A DNA stretch of 39,581 nucleotides from Macromonas bipunctata (GCF_002837135.1 NZ_NWBQ01000033.1:1-39581); one strand, 5' to 3'; shown: positions 8,680-18,977, counted from the stretch's first letter. Numbers and translations: made by a program. Notes: generated by a model from the sequence alone, not told the origin.

Positions 8680-9666
8680 TTACTTGGAACGAACGTCAGA
8701 ACAGGCAAGGAAGTTGGCATAGGCTTGTTTCAAGCCTTCCGCCAGACCAATTTTAGGCTGCCAACCCAAACCTTGCAGACGTGAGCTATCCATAAGTTTG
8801 CGCGGGGTACCATCAGGCTTGCTGGTATCGAAAGTGATCTCACCTTGGTAGCCTACGACTTGCGCAATGGTGCGAGCGACTTCAGCGATTGTTACATCAG
8901 AACCGTATCCGACATTGATATGGCTGAGCATCGGCTGCGTATGCCGCTCGTACACCACTTTGGGCAGGTTCATGACATGAACACTGGCGGCCGCCATGTC
9001 GTCGACATACAGAAATTCACGCATTGGCGTACCCGTACCCCAAATCGGAACGCTTACCGCGCCGCTGACCTTGGCTTCGTGAAAACGCCGAATCAGTGCT
9101 GGAATAACGTGGGAGTTTTCAGGGTGGTAGTTATCGCCCGGGCCGTACAGATTGGTCGGCATGACGCTGCGGTAGTCCACACCGTGGCTGCTGCCGTACT
9201 GGCGGTTGTAGGACTCGCACAACTTGATACCAGCAATCTTAGCGATCGCGTACGGCTCATTGGTCGATTCCAGAGTGCCGGTCAGCAAAGCTGCTTCACG
9301 CATAGGCTGTGCAGCTAACTTGGGATAGATACAGCTAGAACCCAAGAACAACAGCTTTTGCACACCACTGCGAAAGGCCGCATCGACGACGTTAGCCTGC
9401 ATCATCAAGTTCTGATAGATGAATTCAGCCGGGTAGGCGTTGTTGGCGTAGATGCCGCCTACCTTGGCTGCGGCCAAGTAAACCTGATCGGGTTTTTCAG
9501 CCGTAAAGAATGTATTGACATCGGCTTGGTTGGTTAGATCCAGCTCTGAGTGTGTGCGCGTGACAATGCGTTCAGCCGGATGACCTTGGGCCAACAGCTG
9601 GCGCACAATGGCAGAACCCACCATGCCCCGATGGCCAGCAACGTAAATTTTGGGGTATTGACTCAT
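8680..9666 (-). CDS. fcl: GDP-L-fucose synthase (GMER)
   Basis: A bifunctional 3,5-epimerase/4-reductase that makes GDP-L-fucose from the Gmd product using NADPH. The 328-residue protein has the [10 protein letters not shown] nucleotide loop (11-20). [10 protein letters not shown] (108-116) holds the catalytic Ser and the Cys used in epimerisation. The Tyr139-x3-Lys143 pair sits in [41 protein letters not shown] is a family hallmark. The start overlaps the manC stop as ATGA, and 24 bases separate its stop from gmd. Fucose, or another sugar derived from it, is therefore expected in the polysaccharide. Confidence 0.96.
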   Translation of the reverse strand: MSQYPKIYVAGHRGMVGSAIVRQLLAQGHPAERIVTRTHSELDLTNQADVNTFFTAEKPDQVYLAAAKVGGIYANNAYPAEFIYQNLMMQANVVDAAFRSGVQKLLFLGSSCIYPKLAAQPMREAALLTGTLESTNEPYAIAKIAGIKLCESYNRQYGSSHGVDYRSVMPTNLYGPGDNYHPENSHVIPALIRRFHEAKVSGAVSVPIWGTGTPMREFLYVDDMAAASVHVMNLPKVVYERHTQPMLSHINVGYGSDVTIAEVARTIAQVVGYQGEITFDTSKPDGTPRKLMDSSRLQGLGWQPKIGLAEGLKQAYANFLACSDVRSK

Positions 9667-11126
9667 CGGTTGGTTCGCCCGTAAGTGTCTTCAAATCGAA
9701 CGATGTCGTCTTCGCCCAAGTAGCTGCCAGACTGCACTTCGATGATTTCGAGCGGAATGGTACCGGGATTGGCCAAGCGATGCACTTCGCCCAGTGGAAT
9801 ATAGGTAGACTGGTTTTCTGTCAACAACAGTACTTTATCGCCATTGGTGATCTCAGCTGTGCCTTTAACAACAATCCAATGCTCAGCTCGATGGTGGTGT
9901 TTTTGCAGGCTCAGGCTGGCACCGGGTTTCACTTGAATACGCTTGACCTTGAAGCGACCGCCTTCGTCTATGCTGTCGTACCAACCCCATGGCCTGTGTA
10001 CCTTGCGGTGCAGGGTGTGCTCTTCGCGCCTGGTAGCCTGCAATTGGTTAACGATGTGTTTCACATCTTGGCTGCGGGTTTTGTCGGCCACTAACACAGC
10101 ATCGGGCGTTTCCACCACGACGAGGTTGTCCACTCCCACCAGACTGACCAAACGGCTGGAAGCATGCACCAAGGTGTTACGGCTGTCGGTGGTCAACACA
10201 TCGCCTATGTGGGCATTTCCGTTTTCATCTTTAGGCAAGACGCTCCAAACGGCATCCCACGCGCCCAGATCACTCCAACCAGCATTCAGCGGCACCATCT
10301 TGATAGCGAAGGCGCTGCCCGGGCAGCGTTCCATGACAGCGTAATCAATGGACTCGGACGGAATGGCGGTAAATTCAGCTTTGCTAGGGCGTACAAAAGG
10401 CGTGGTGGGGCTGGCATCTGTGTGGCATTTGCCCCAAGCCTGCCGGGTGGCTTGGTAAATATCGGGCCGGAACTGCTCGAGCGCCTTGAGCCAGACAGAG
10501 GCCTTGAGCACGAACATACCGGCGTTCCAGTAGTAGCCACCCTCATTCAGATACTGTTGCGCCGTAGCGGCATTGGGCTTTTCGACAAAACGCTGCACGA
10601 CCATCGCGGGTTGATGACTGTGTGCTTGAACCTGAATGTACCCGTAGCCGGTTTCGGGTCGATCGGGTGTGATACCCAGTATGACGATGCTGTCGTGGCT
10701 GGCCTCGCGCACGGCTTGCTGCATGGCTTGGGTAAAAGCGGCAGTGTCGACAACGGTCTGATCGGCTGGCGTAACGACCAAAACCGGGTCTTGGCCGTTG
10801 GCAAGAGCAGCGAGCGCGGCCAAGGTGAGTGCAGGAGCGGTGTTGCGACCCACAGGTTCTAGCAAGGCAACGCCCAATTCAATGCCAGCTTCGCGCAGTT
10901 GCTCTGCAGCCAAAAAGCGGTGTTCTTCGCCAGTGACGATGATAGGTTTGGCAACCTGAATGTCGTCCACACCAAGAGCAACGAGTCGCTGCGCTGCTTG
11001 CTGGAACAGGCTTTCAACACCTGTCAGGCTGAGAAACTGCTTGGGAAAGCCAGCACGCGAGAGTGGCCACAGGCGGGTGCCGGAGCCGCCGCAGAGGATG
11101 ACGGGGGTAGCTGAAATCATACTCAT
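9663..11126 (-). CDS. manC: Mannose-1-phosphate guanylyltransferase / mannose-6-phosphate isomerase
   Basis: A bifunctional enzyme of 487 residues that supplies GDP-mannose. The N-terminal nucleotidyltransferase domain opens with [17 protein letters not shown] (8-24) and FPKQFL, and carries VEKP further on. The C-terminal cupin is the type II isomerase domain (HRPWGWYDS, then [19 protein letters not shown]). ATG 11126 overlaps the regulator stop as ATGA; the internal ATG at 11120 is a less likely start. As the second gene after the EPS regulator it begins the nucleotide-sugar pathway used by gmd, fcl and perA. No manB/algC phosphomannomutase is in the window. Confidence 0.96.
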   Translation of the reverse strand: MSMISATPVILCGGSGTRLWPLSRAGFPKQFLSLTGVESLFQQAAQRLVALGVDDIQVAKPIIVTGEEHRFLAAEQLREAGIELGVALLEPVGRNTAPALTLAALAALANGQDPVLVVTPADQTVVDTAAFTQAMQQAVREASHDSIVILGITPDRPETGYGYIQVQAHSHQPAMVVQRFVEKPNAATAQQYLNEGGYYWNAGMFVLKASVWLKALEQFRPDIYQATRQAWGKCHTDASPTTPFVRPSKAEFTAIPSESIDYAVMERCPGSAFAIKMVPLNAGWSDLGAWDAVWSVLPKDENGNAHIGDVLTTDSRNTLVHASSRLVSLVGVDNLVVVETPDAVLVADKTRSQDVKHIVNQLQATRREEHTLHRKVHRPWGWYDSIDEGGRFKVKRIQVKPGASLSLQKHHHRAEHWIVVKGTAEITNGDKVLLLTENQSTYIPLGEVHRLANPGTIPLEIIEVQSGSYLGEDDIVRFEDTYGRTNR

Positions 11127-11500
11127 ATGGTTTGATGAAGGGCTTTTTGCCCACCTTCTTGATATTCACTTACTTCGGACTTTAATGCCTCAATTTCCAG
11201 CTTCAATGCATCGTACTCTCGCATTTTACGCTTCAGGAAACGGCTGATCAGCGCCACTTTTTCGGCAATGCCCTGGGGCGTGAGCAGGTAGACGTACTTG
11301 AACTTGTTCTTACTTTTCTGGAAGTTGGCCATCTTTACAAAGCCCTTGTCGATGAGGGCGTTGAGGCCGTAGTTCAGGCCACCCACGCTCATGCCGAGCC
11401 TATCTGCCAGCTCGCGCTGGGTGAGATCCGGGTTGTCTTGCAAGAGGCGCATGATCCGGAAATGGGTCTCTTCCTGGATCTTGGCTGGGCGGCTGGGCAT
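11123..11500 (-). CDS. MarR-family EPS-associated transcriptional regulator
   Basis: A small winged-helix regulator of 125 residues. Residues about 13-75 form the wHTH (DLTQRELADRLGMSVGGLNYGLNALIDKGFVKM), and about 85-118 form a Lys/Glu-rich probable coiled coil for dimerisation. It matches the type of MarR-like protein that heads EPS and O-antigen operons in Burkholderiales and related groups. It is the first gene of the operon and its stop overlaps the manC start. No Shine-Dalgarno sequence is visible in the 20 bases before ATG 11500, and no other in-frame start lies between that ATG and a stop about 24 bases upstream. A perfect ops element lies 16 bases upstream, so RfaH-dependent ribosome recruitment is plausible. 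Autoregulation is likely but not shown. Confidence 0.85.
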   Translation of the reverse strand: MPSRPAKIQEETHFRIMRLLQDNPDLTQRELADRLGMSVGGLNYGLNALIDKGFVKMANFQKSKNKFKYVYLLTPQGIAEKVALISRFLKRKMREYDALKLEIEALKSEVSEYQEGGQKALHQTI

Positions 11501-11516
11501 GTTTTGGGTGTTTTGG

Positions 11517-11529
11517 GCACGCTACCGCC
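11517..11529 (-). promoter_or_regulatory. ops element (RfaH recruitment site)
   Basis: On the minus strand this reads GGCGGTAGCGTGC, an exact match to the enterobacterial ops core that pauses RNA polymerase and recruits the NusG paralogue RfaH. It lies 16 bases upstream of the first gene of the polysaccharide operon and in the right orientation. Known ops elements sit in leaders of long LPS, capsule and O-antigen operons. Recruited RfaH suppresses Rho-dependent termination and helps load ribosomes on genes with weak ribosome sites. The first gene here indeed lacks a Shine-Dalgarno sequence. That RfaH acts in this organism is inferred. Confidence 0.8.
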
Positions 11530-11775
11530 ATGCCGTGTCACGATCGGCCAGCGCGGTCTGCAGGATCAACGGGGGCAAAAGTTTGGCGCACTTCTGCTAA
11601 AAGCCGGACGAGTCTACCGCAGGATTGCTTTCCGTTCGGGTACTGAACAGGATTATTTTCTGGTGCAACGGGTGGGTGGTGGTGCCGCATCCTCCAGGCT
11701 GACGGGGCCGCTAGCGGCCCTTTCCGCTAGAATCCGCGCCACGGGTTTCGCAGCCTGTAGCAAAACGTCGCAACA
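11530..11775. other. Gene-free divergent intergenic region
   Basis: This is the upstream part of the roughly 500-base gap between the polysaccharide operon (minus) and the HTH gene (plus). I see no credible coding frame. It holds the 16-bp palindrome at 11705-11720 and a possible plus-strand -10 box TAGAAT at 11728-11733, without a clear -35. The promoter of the polysaccharide operon must lie between about 11530 and 11700, but no convincing sigma-70 pair was found. Confidence 0.5.
11705..11720. repeat. 16-bp perfect palindrome
   Basis: GGGCCGCTAGCGGCCC is its own reverse complement. It lies midway between the two divergent transcription units, about 8 bases before a possible -10 box for the rightward unit. 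It could be an operator for a dimeric regulator or a transcript-end hairpin for something read from the left. There is no clear T-tract, so an operator is somewhat more likely. Confidence 0.6.
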
Positions 11776-11997
11776 GCCGTTCCTTGCCACTCGACAAGGC
11801 GGCGCTTGGCTCAAATTCTTCCGAATATTGCCATGTGTTGCGCGCATGGCACCGTTGTTGGGCAGCCATGCGGGGGAGCCGCGAGGCTCGCCGGTTCCGT
11901 TTTGCCGGTCTGCGAACCCCGCATGTGCCTGCCCTTACCGTTTCGCAGCGGTGCAGAGCAGGTGGTCATACAACCTGTTCGAAACGGAGCCAACACC
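11776..11997 (+). ncRNA. Candidate structured leader RNA of the HTH gene
   Basis: Three nested inverted-repeat modules follow one another. Module 1: GCCG/CGGC enclosing CCTTG/CAAGG (11776-11803). Module 2: GGGCAG (11860-11865) pairs with CTGCCC (11929-11934) and CATGCGGGG (11867-11875) with CCCCGCATG (11917-11925). Inside is a hairpin GAGCC-GCGA-GGCTC (11876-11889) capped by a GNRA tetraloop and a CCGG/CCGG hairpin (11891-11908), a multi-branch junction. Module 3: CCGTTTCG (11938-11945) pairs with CGAAACGG (11980-11987) around a CAGGT/ACCTG hairpin (11959-11977). The right arm of module 3 includes the GG of the Shine-Dalgarno GGAG at 11986-11989, so folding could control translation from ATG 11998. 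I do not recognise it as a named riboswitch class. Pairings were found by eye; no folding energy or covariation was computed. Confidence 0.5.
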
Positions 11998-13263
11998 ATG
12001 GCTGACACCCACACGCCCGTTGCACCGCAGCGGCAGCTATACGTTAACCTCGACCTTGTGCGGCACATGATGCAGCGTTGCACGCTGTCGGGCGTGAGCC
12101 GCTGGATTTTGTTCACCATCGCCAGCCACGCCAACCGCGAGCACCGGCAGTGCTTTTGCAGCATCAACACGCTGGCGCGCGAAAGTGGCTGGTCGCGCCG
12201 CACGGTCACGCAGCACATTGGCCAGCTGGAGCAGCTGGGCCTGCTGAAGTGCGTGGGCATACACCACAGCGGCACCAACATCTACCAGGTGCAGCTGGAG
12301 GACGTGTGGCAGCGGGCCAGCGCGTCGGCCAATGTTGCCAGCACCGCCAGCGCACCCGAGAGGCCGCCAGTGGTGGCGGCCCCGGCACCAGCGCCCGCAC
12401 CAGCGCTCGCACCGGCGCCCATGCCGACATTCGCCCCCGTATGCGACCCCGATCTGACGCCAGCGCCTGCACCTACGTCTGCGCCGGACATAGCGCCTGT
12501 TACGAGCCGGGCCCCAACACTGCACATGGAGGCTCCTGCTCCTGTGCCCAGCCCGGCACCCACATCAGCCCCGTTACCGCAGGCCGCCTGCACTGGCACC
12601 ACCGACCCCATCAGCCGCCCTGCCCCAGCGCCAGCCACCATCCAGGCTGGTGGCGCAGATGGCGGTGGCGCGATCAACGCCGACACCATCGGCCAGCTCA
12701 ACGCACAGCGCCGGCGCAACGGCAAGGATCCGCTGTGCCACCACGACATCGTGCAACTGGGCACCGAGGCCGCCAAGGCGGGCCTGACGCCGCTGCAGGC
12801 CGCGCAGTGGGTGCTGGCGCGCCCCAAGCGCAACTTCTTCCGCGCCGAGTACTACACGCCGCCGCCTGCTGCGCCCGAGCCCCCCAGCGCGGATGCACAG
12901 GCCGCCGCCCGGGTGCTGGCCCGCCTGCAACCGCCGCCCACCGCATTGACAGCAGAGAAACAGGAAGCGCGCATCCGGGCCGGGCGGGAAGCCAACGAGC
13001 ACCTGCGCCAGTACCTGGCGGGGCTCAAGATCAGCAGCGACCAGTCCATCTGCACCCGCGACGGCGGGCCGCACGACACTGGCGCCCCCAGCACCCCCAA
13101 AAGCGGGCCGCCCAACACGCGCTGGGCGCGCCAGGCCATCGAGCTGTTTGTGGCTGGGCAGACCGTGAGCCACTACCGGCTGCACACCGCGTGCAAGGTG
13201 CTGGGCATCCAGCTGCCCAAGCTGCGCGCCCACACTGGCGCACAGCGGCCCGGTGCCAGTTGA
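11998..13263 (+). CDS. Helix-turn-helix protein with long Ala/Pro linker
   Basis: A probable DNA-binding protein of 421 residues. The first 105 residues form a winged helix of the HTH_36 kind found in replication initiators and phage regulators (CSINTLARESGWSRRTVTQHIGQLEQLGLLKC, about 60-90). Residues about 125-235 are an irregular Ala/Pro repeat (PAPAPAPALAPAP and similar), probably an extended flexible tether. The C-terminal part (about 240-421) contains NAQRRRNGKDPLCHHDIVQLGTEAAKAG and a final LHTACKVLGIQLPKLRAH, a second possible DNA-binding or oligomerisation segment of unknown family. ATG 11998 has GGAG eight bases upstream; a longer upstream reading lacks family-like sequence. Its role is unknown; phage or plasmid replication regulation and chromosomal gene control are both open. 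Confidence 0.7.
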   Translation: MADTHTPVAPQRQLYVNLDLVRHMMQRCTLSGVSRWILFTIASHANREHRQCFCSINTLARESGWSRRTVTQHIGQLEQLGLLKCVGIHHSGTNIYQVQLEDVWQRASASANVASTASAPERPPVVAAPAPAPAPALAPAPMPTFAPVCDPDLTPAPAPTSAPDIAPVTSRAPTLHMEAPAPVPSPAPTSAPLPQAACTGTTDPISRPAPAPATIQAGGADGGGAINADTIGQLNAQRRRNGKDPLCHHDIVQLGTEAAKAGLTPLQAAQWVLARPKRNFFRAEYYTPPPAAPEPPSADAQAAARVLARLQPPPTALTAEKQEARIRAGREANEHLRQYLAGLKISSDQSICTRDGGPHDTGAPSTPKSGPPNTRWARQAIELFVAGQTVSHYRLHTACKVLGIQLPKLRAHTGAQRPGAS

Positions 13264-13290
13264 AGCGCACGCCACTACACTTACACCACC

Positions 13291-13767
13291 ATGCACATCA
13301 CCAAAAATACCATCGTCACCCTCAGCTACCGCGTCAGCGACGCACAAGGCAAACTGCTGGAAGCCAGCGACGCGCCCATGGCCTACCTGCACGGCGGTTA
13401 CGGCAACACCTTTGAAAAGATCGAGGCCGCGCTGGAAGGCCAGACCGTGGGCTACGCCACCACCGTGGTGCTGGCGCCCGAGGACGCCTTCGGCCCGCGC
13501 GACGAGAGCCTGGTACAAACGATTGCCAAGTCGGACTTTCCGCCCGGCGTGAAGGTGGGCGGCACCTTGCGCGGCGTGGCCGACGACGGTGGCGAGCGCA
13601 TCTTCACCGTGGTGAAGATCAAAGGCCCGCAAGTGATTTTGGACGGCAACCACCCGCACGCGGGCAAGACGCTGCGCTTTGCCGTCAAGGTGCTGGACGT
13701 GCAAGCCGCCAGCGCCGAGGAGATTGCGCACGGCCACGCCCACGGTGCGCACGGGCACCAGCACTGA
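13291..13767 (+). CDS. slyD: SlyD-like FKBP-type peptidyl-prolyl isomerase
   Basis: A cytoplasmic prolyl isomerase and chaperone of 158 residues. The FKBP half-barrel opens with TIVTLSYRVSDAQGKLLEAS. YLHGGYGNTFEKIEAALEGQTVG corresponds to the active-site and flap entry. The IF-domain insert covers about residues 70-125 (PEDAFGPRDESLVQTI). The tail is His-rich (HGHAHGAHGHQH), as in metal-binding SlyD proteins, so it may also bind nickel. It stands 27 bases downstream of the HTH gene and may share its transcript. The BLUF gene converges on it with one base between the stops. Confidence 0.9.
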   Translation: MHITKNTIVTLSYRVSDAQGKLLEASDAPMAYLHGGYGNTFEKIEAALEGQTVGYATTVVLAPEDAFGPRDESLVQTIAKSDFPPGVKVGGTLRGVADDGGERIFTVVKIKGPQVILDGNHPHAGKTLRFAVKVLDVQAASAEEIAHGHAHGAHGHQH

Positions 13768-13768
13768 A

Positions 13769-14188
13769 TCAGCGGCTGTCGCGGAAGAAGCGCAGGATTT
13801 CCAGGCAGCCGGTGGTGTCGTCGCGCGTGACGCTGTCGCGGTGCCAGGTCTGGCGCATGAAGGGGTTGTAGCCTTCGATCTTCTGCACGTCGGCGTCACT
13901 CAGGTGGCGGAACCCCATCGACCAGTCGGCAAAGGTGCGCTGCGTGATGGGTTCCTCCAGCAGCACGGTGGTGCCGTGGTGGCGCGGGTCTTGCTCGATG
14001 GTGTGGAACAGGCGGCGCACTTCGGCCTCGTCGCCTTCGAGCACCTGCATGAAGTTGCCGTCCTTGTAGAGCAGCATGCCGGTCAGGCCGTGCGCGGTGT
14101 TGTTCTGGCGAGCCTGGGTCAGCAGGGCGACCAGATCGTCCTCACTGAAGGGCTGGCTGGCGGAGCTGAGGTACACGAGCTGGAACAT
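13769..14188 (-). CDS. BLUF-domain blue-light photoreceptor protein
   Basis: A single-domain flavin photoreceptor of 139 residues. FAD-binding BLUF features are present: Tyr6 (LVYLSS), Asn30 (ARQNNTAHGLTG), Gln48 (GNFMQVLEG), Trp89 and Met91 (DWSMGF). These are the residues that form the light-switched hydrogen-bond network in this family. After residue 100 comes a short helical cap with no output domain, so signalling must go through protein contacts. I chose ATG 14188, preceded by AGGAG, over an upstream ATG at 14236 that lies beside the gapA terminator. The partner is unknown. It follows gapA on the same strand but behind a terminator, so it probably has its own promoter. Confidence 0.92.
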   Translation of the reverse strand: MFQLVYLSSASQPFSEDDLVALLTQARQNNTAHGLTGMLLYKDGNFMQVLEGDEAEVRRLFHTIEQDPRHHGTTVLLEEPITQRTFADWSMGFRHLSDADVQKIEGYNPFMRQTWHRDSVTRDDTTGCLEILRFFRDSR

Positions 14189-14222
14189 GGGTGGGGACTC
14201 CTGAAAAATGACGGACAGGGAC

Positions 14223-14247
14223 AAAAAACCCGCCACGGGGGCGGGTT
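14223..14247 (-). terminator. Rho-independent terminator after gapA
   Basis: On the minus strand AACCCGCC and GGCGGGTT form an 8-bp stem around a 5-base loop, followed at once by a run of T. It lies about 45 bases after the gapA stop and before the BLUF gene start. Confidence 0.8.
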
Positions 14248-14290
14248 GGCGGCGGGCAGTTACACCCGCAGCGGTAATGGGTTCAAGCCA

Positions 14291-15412
<1,122 letters not shown>

Positions 15413-17479
15413 TCAGGCCTTGCTGGCCAGCACGGTGTTGACGGTAGCGGCCACGTTCTCGGCGGTAAAGCCGAAGTGCTGGAACAGCACCGGTGCGGGG
15501 GCCGATTCGCCGTAGGTGTCGATGCCCACCACGGCGGCGCAACCGTATTTCCACCAGCCGTCGGTGGAGCCCATTTCGACGGCGATGCGCGGCACGCCCT
15601 TGGGCAGTACTTCGGACTTGTAGTCGGCGCTCTGGCGGTCAAAGGTGGTGGTGCTGGGCATGGAAACCACGCGCACGGCCACATCTTGCGCGGCCAGCAG
15701 CTCTTGCGCTTTCACGGCCAATTGCACTTCGGAGCCGGTAGCGATGATGACGGCCTTGATCTTCTTCTTGGCCTTGAAGCCCACATCGACGGGATCGCTC
15801 AGCACGTAAGCGCCTTTGGCCATGCCATCCAACGCTTTTTTGGGCGCGTAGGGCAGGTTTTGGCGGCTGAGCAACAGCGCGGTGGGTTTGTCGGTGTTTT
15901 GCAGCGCCACGGCCCAGGCCACGGCGGTCTCGGCGGTGTCGGCGGGCCGCCACACGTCCAGGTTCGGAATCAGGCGCAGGCTGGCGGCGTGCTCAATCGA
16001 CTGGTGGGTCGGGCCGTCTTCGCCCAAGCCGATGGAGTCGTGGGTGAAGACGTGAACCACGCGCTGCTTCATCAACGCGGCCATGCGGATGGCGTTGCGC
16101 GAGTAGTCGCTGAAGGTCAGGAAGGTGCCGCCGTAGGGGATGTAGCCGCCGTGCAGCGCCACGCCGTTCATGATGGCGGCCATGCCAAATTCGCGCACAC
16201 CGTAGTTGATGTGGCGGCCACCCACGCCCGCTTCGTTCTTCACCACGTGGCCCGCCGCGTCAAAACGCAGGTTGGGGGTGGATTTGGTGTTGGTGAGGTT
16301 GGAGCCGGTCAGGTCGGCGCTGCCGCCCAGCAGTTCGGGCAGTGCGGCGGTAAAAGCTTCCAACGCCAGCTGGCTGGCCTTGCGGCTGGCCACGGTCTCG
16401 GCTTTTTCGTGCGCGGCTTGGATCGTGGCTTGGGCCAGTTCGGCAAACTTTTTGGGCAATTCGCCCTTCATGCGGCGCTCAAATTCCTTGGCCAAGGCCG
16501 GGAAAGCTTTCTTGTACGCGGCAAAGCGGTCTTTCCAGGCCTTTTCTGCCGTCTTGCCAGCGGCTTTGGCATCCCAAGCGGCGTACACGTCTTTGGGGAT
16601 CACGAACGGGCCGTGCTCCCAACCCAGTGCCTTGCGCGTCAGGGCAATTTCTTCGGCCCCCAGCGGCTCGCCGTGGGCTTTGGCGGTGTTGGCGCGGTTG
16701 GGGCTGCCTTTGCCAATGCTGGTCTTGCAGCAAATCAGCGTGGGCTTGTCGGCGCTGGCCTTGGCTTGGGCGATGGCAGCGTCCACGGCATCGGCGTTGT
16801 GGCCGTCCACGGCGCGGATCACGTTCCAGCCGTAGGCTTCAAAACGCTGGGGCGTGTTGTCGATGAACCAGGGCGCGACCTGACCGTCGATGGAGATGCC
16901 GTTGTCGTCGTACAGCGCAATCAATTTGCCCAGCTTCCAAGCGCCGGCCAATGCAGCGGCTTCGTGGCTGATGCCTTCCATCAGGCAACCGTCGCCCAAA
17001 AAGACGTAGGTATGGTGGTCCACAATGTCATGGCCGGGCTGGTTGAATTCGGCGGCCAGCAGTTTTTCGGCCAGCGCCATGCCCACCGCGTTGGTGATGC
17101 CTTGGCCCAGCGGGCCGGTGGTGGTTTCAACGCCGGGGGTGATGCCCACTTCGGGATGGCCGGCGGTCTTGCTGTGCAGTTGGCGGAAGTTTTTCAGCTC
17201 TTGCAGCGGCAGGTCGTAGCCGGTCAGGTGCAGCAGCGCGTAGATCAGCATGGAGCCGTGGCCGTTGGACAGCACAAAGCGGTCGCGGTTGGCCCAAGCG
17301 GGGTTGCTGGGGTTGTGTTGCAGGTGGCGGCCCCAGAGTGCCACCGCCATGTCGGCCATGCCCATCGGGGCACCGGGGTGCCCGGAGTTGGCTTGTTGCA
17401 CGGCATCCATGGCCAGTGCGCGGATGGCGTTGGCCTGGGTGTGGGCGGAAACGTGGGAGGTGGTGGCAGCGTCGGTCAT
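15413..17479 (-). CDS. tkt: Transketolase
   Basis: A thiamine-diphosphate enzyme of the pentose phosphate pathway, 688 residues. The TPP-binding domain has [51 protein letters not shown] and [17 protein letters not shown], including the GDG motif. The pyrimidine domain has [14 protein letters not shown] followed by [14 protein letters not shown] with the activating Glu. A C-terminal transketolase domain runs from about residue 560. ATG 17479 was taken because the sequence from [36 protein letters not shown] fits the family start. The longer upstream reading would run into the SulP gene. Confidence 0.97.
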   Translation of the reverse strand: MTDAATTSHVSAHTQANAIRALAMDAVQQANSGHPGAPMGMADMAVALWGRHLQHNPSNPAWANRDRFVLSNGHGSMLIYALLHLTGYDLPLQELKNFRQLHSKTAGHPEVGITPGVETTTGPLGQGITNAVGMALAEKLLAAEFNQPGHDIVDHHTYVFLGDGCLMEGISHEAAALAGAWKLGKLIALYDDNGISIDGQVAPWFIDNTPQRFEAYGWNVIRAVDGHNADAVDAAIAQAKASADKPTLICCKTSIGKGSPNRANTAKAHGEPLGAEEIALTRKALGWEHGPFVIPKDVYAAWDAKAAGKTAEKAWKDRFAAYKKAFPALAKEFERRMKGELPKKFAELAQATIQAAHEKAETVASRKASQLALEAFTAALPELLGGSADLTGSNLTNTKSTPNLRFDAAGHVVKNEAGVGGRHINYGVREFGMAAIMNGVALHGGYIPYGGTFLTFSDYSRNAIRMAALMKQRVVHVFTHDSIGLGEDGPTHQSIEHAASLRLIPNLDVWRPADTAETAVAWAVALQNTDKPTALLLSRQNLPYAPKKALDGMAKGAYVLSDPVDVGFKAKKKIKAVIIATGSEVQLAVKAQELLAAQDVAVRVVSMPSTTTFDRQSADYKSEVLPKGVPRIAVEMGSTDGWWKYGCAAVVGIDTYGESAPAPVLFQHFGFTAENVAATVNTVLASKA

Positions 17480-17534
17480 AAGAACCCCGAAAAAAAGGGT
17501 GTGTGGCGGGTGGCCAGAATCTAAAGCGTGGATT

Positions 17535-18977
17535 TTATCTTTCGACACCTGCGCGGCGCAGGAGTTGCTTGCAACGCTCGGACAAGTGAACCACACGCAA
17601 GTGTTTGCCCGCTTGGGTGTAGCGTTGGCGCAGGGTTTTGAGCGCCTCAATGGCCGAGTAATCGACGAAGCTCAGGTGGCGTGCGTCCAACGTGGTGTGC
17701 GCCGGGTCGTTGGCCACGTCAAACAGCGCCAGAAAGGGCTCGGTGGAGGCAAAGAACAGCGTGCCGTGCAAGCGGTAGTGCTTGCTGCCATCGGCTTCGG
17801 TGTGGGTGTCGGCGTACAGCTCGCGCGCGTGCTGCCAGGCAAAGTTCAACGCTGCAATCACCACGCCGCACAGCACGGCCACGGCCAGGTCGGTGGCCAC
17901 GGTGATGATGGTCACGGCCAGCATCACCAGCACGTCGTGCAGCGGCACTTTGTGCAGCACCCGCAGCGCACCCCAGGCAAAGGTTTGCTGCGCCACCACC
18001 AGCATCACGCCCACCAGCGCCGCCAGCGGAATTTGCTCGATCAACGGCGACAGCAGCAGCACGAACAGCAGCACCATCACCCCGGCCACCACGCCCGACA
18101 AACGCCCGCGCCCGCCCGATTGCAGGTTGATCATGGTCTGTCCGATCATGGCGCAGCCGCCCATGCCGCCCGCCAACCCCGACACCACGTTGGCCACGCC
18201 CAGCGCCACGCACTCGCGGTTGGTGTGGCCCCGGCTTTGCGTGATTTCGTCGGTGAGGTTGAGCGTGAGCAGCGTCTCCAGCAGCCCGACCACCGCCATC
18301 ACCACCGCGTAGGGGGCAATGGTGCGCAAAGTGTCCAGGTTCCACGGCACGTCGGGCCAAGCCAGCGTGGGCCAGCCTCCGGCAATGTGGGCCATGTCGC
18401 CCAGGGTGCGGGTGGGCAGTTGCAGCAGGCTGGTCAGCAGGCCCACCGCCACAATGGCCACCAGCGCCGGGGGCACGCTGCGCGTCAGGCGCGGCAGCAG
18501 GTAGACGATGGCCATCGTCAGCGCCACCAGGCCCAGCATCAGGGCCAGCGGCTGGCCGTGCAGCCAGCCAGTACCACTTTGGAAATGCTGCAACTGTGCC
18601 AGCGCAATCACGATCGCCAGCCCGTTGACAAAGCCCAGCATGACCGGGTGCGGCACCATGCGCACCAGTTGGCCCAGCTTGAGCACACCAAACAGCGCCA
18701 TCAGCACGCCACTGAGCAACACCGTGGCCAGCAAATACTGCGCGCCATGCTGCACCACCAGCGCCACAATCACCACCGCCATAGACCCTGCTGCGCCCGA
18801 CACCATGCCGGGCCGCCCGCCCAGCAAGGCGGTAAGGGTACAGATGATGAACGCACCGTACAGCCCCATCAGCGGGTTGAGCTGCGCCACCAGCGCAAAG
18901 GCGATGCACTCGGGCACCAGGGCAAAGGCGGTGGTCAGGCCAGCCAGGGAATCGGCGCGGATGCGGGCAACGTTCAT
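17535..18977 (-). CDS. SulP-family anion transporter with STAS domain
   Basis: An inner-membrane secondary transporter of 480 residues. About ten to twelve membrane segments fill residues 10-380, starting [36 protein letters not shown], which is the SulP signature region. [26 protein letters not shown] is the conserved central motif. A short STAS domain closes the protein ([20 protein letters not shown]). SulP proteins carry sulfate, bicarbonate, dicarboxylates or other anions, and the substrate cannot be read here. It starts 30 bases after the Sua5 gene on the same strand and may be the last gene of the purE-purK-Sua5 run. Confidence 0.9.
   Translation of the reverse strand: MNVARIRADSLAGLTTAFALVPECIAFALVAQLNPLMGLYGAFIICTLTALLGGRPGMVSGAAGSMAVVIVALVVQHGAQYLLATVLLSGVLMALFGVLKLGQLVRMVPHPVMLGFVNGLAIVIALAQLQHFQSGTGWLHGQPLALMLGLVALTMAIVYLLPRLTRSVPPALVAIVAVGLLTSLLQLPTRTLGDMAHIAGGWPTLAWPDVPWNLDTLRTIAPYAVVMAVVGLLETLLTLNLTDEITQSRGHTNRECVALGVANVVSGLAGGMGGCAMIGQTMINLQSGGRGRLSGVVAGVMVLLFVLLLSPLIEQIPLAALVGVMLVVAQQTFAWGALRVLHKVPLHDVLVMLAVTIITVATDLAVAVLCGVVIAALNFAWQHARELYADTHTEADGSKHYRLHGTLFFASTEPFLALFDVANDPAHTTLDARHLSFVDYSAIEALKTLRQRYTQAGKHLRVVHLSERCKQLLRRAGVER

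Noticed and set aside
12360-12640. Repetitive GC-rich sequence that could look like a repeat array
   Set aside because: It encodes the Ala/Pro linker. The repeats are short, irregular and in frame, without spacers, so it is not a CRISPR array or tandem non-coding repeat.
12574-13899. A 441-codon minus-strand frame opposite the HTH and slyD genes
   Set aside because: It is Arg/Gly/Ala-rich antisense to genes with recognisable domains.
15476-17524. A 682-codon open frame on the plus strand opposite tkt
   Set aside because: It mirrors the conserved transketolase gene. Its Gly/His/Val-rich composition is the usual shadow of GC-rich codons on the other strand.
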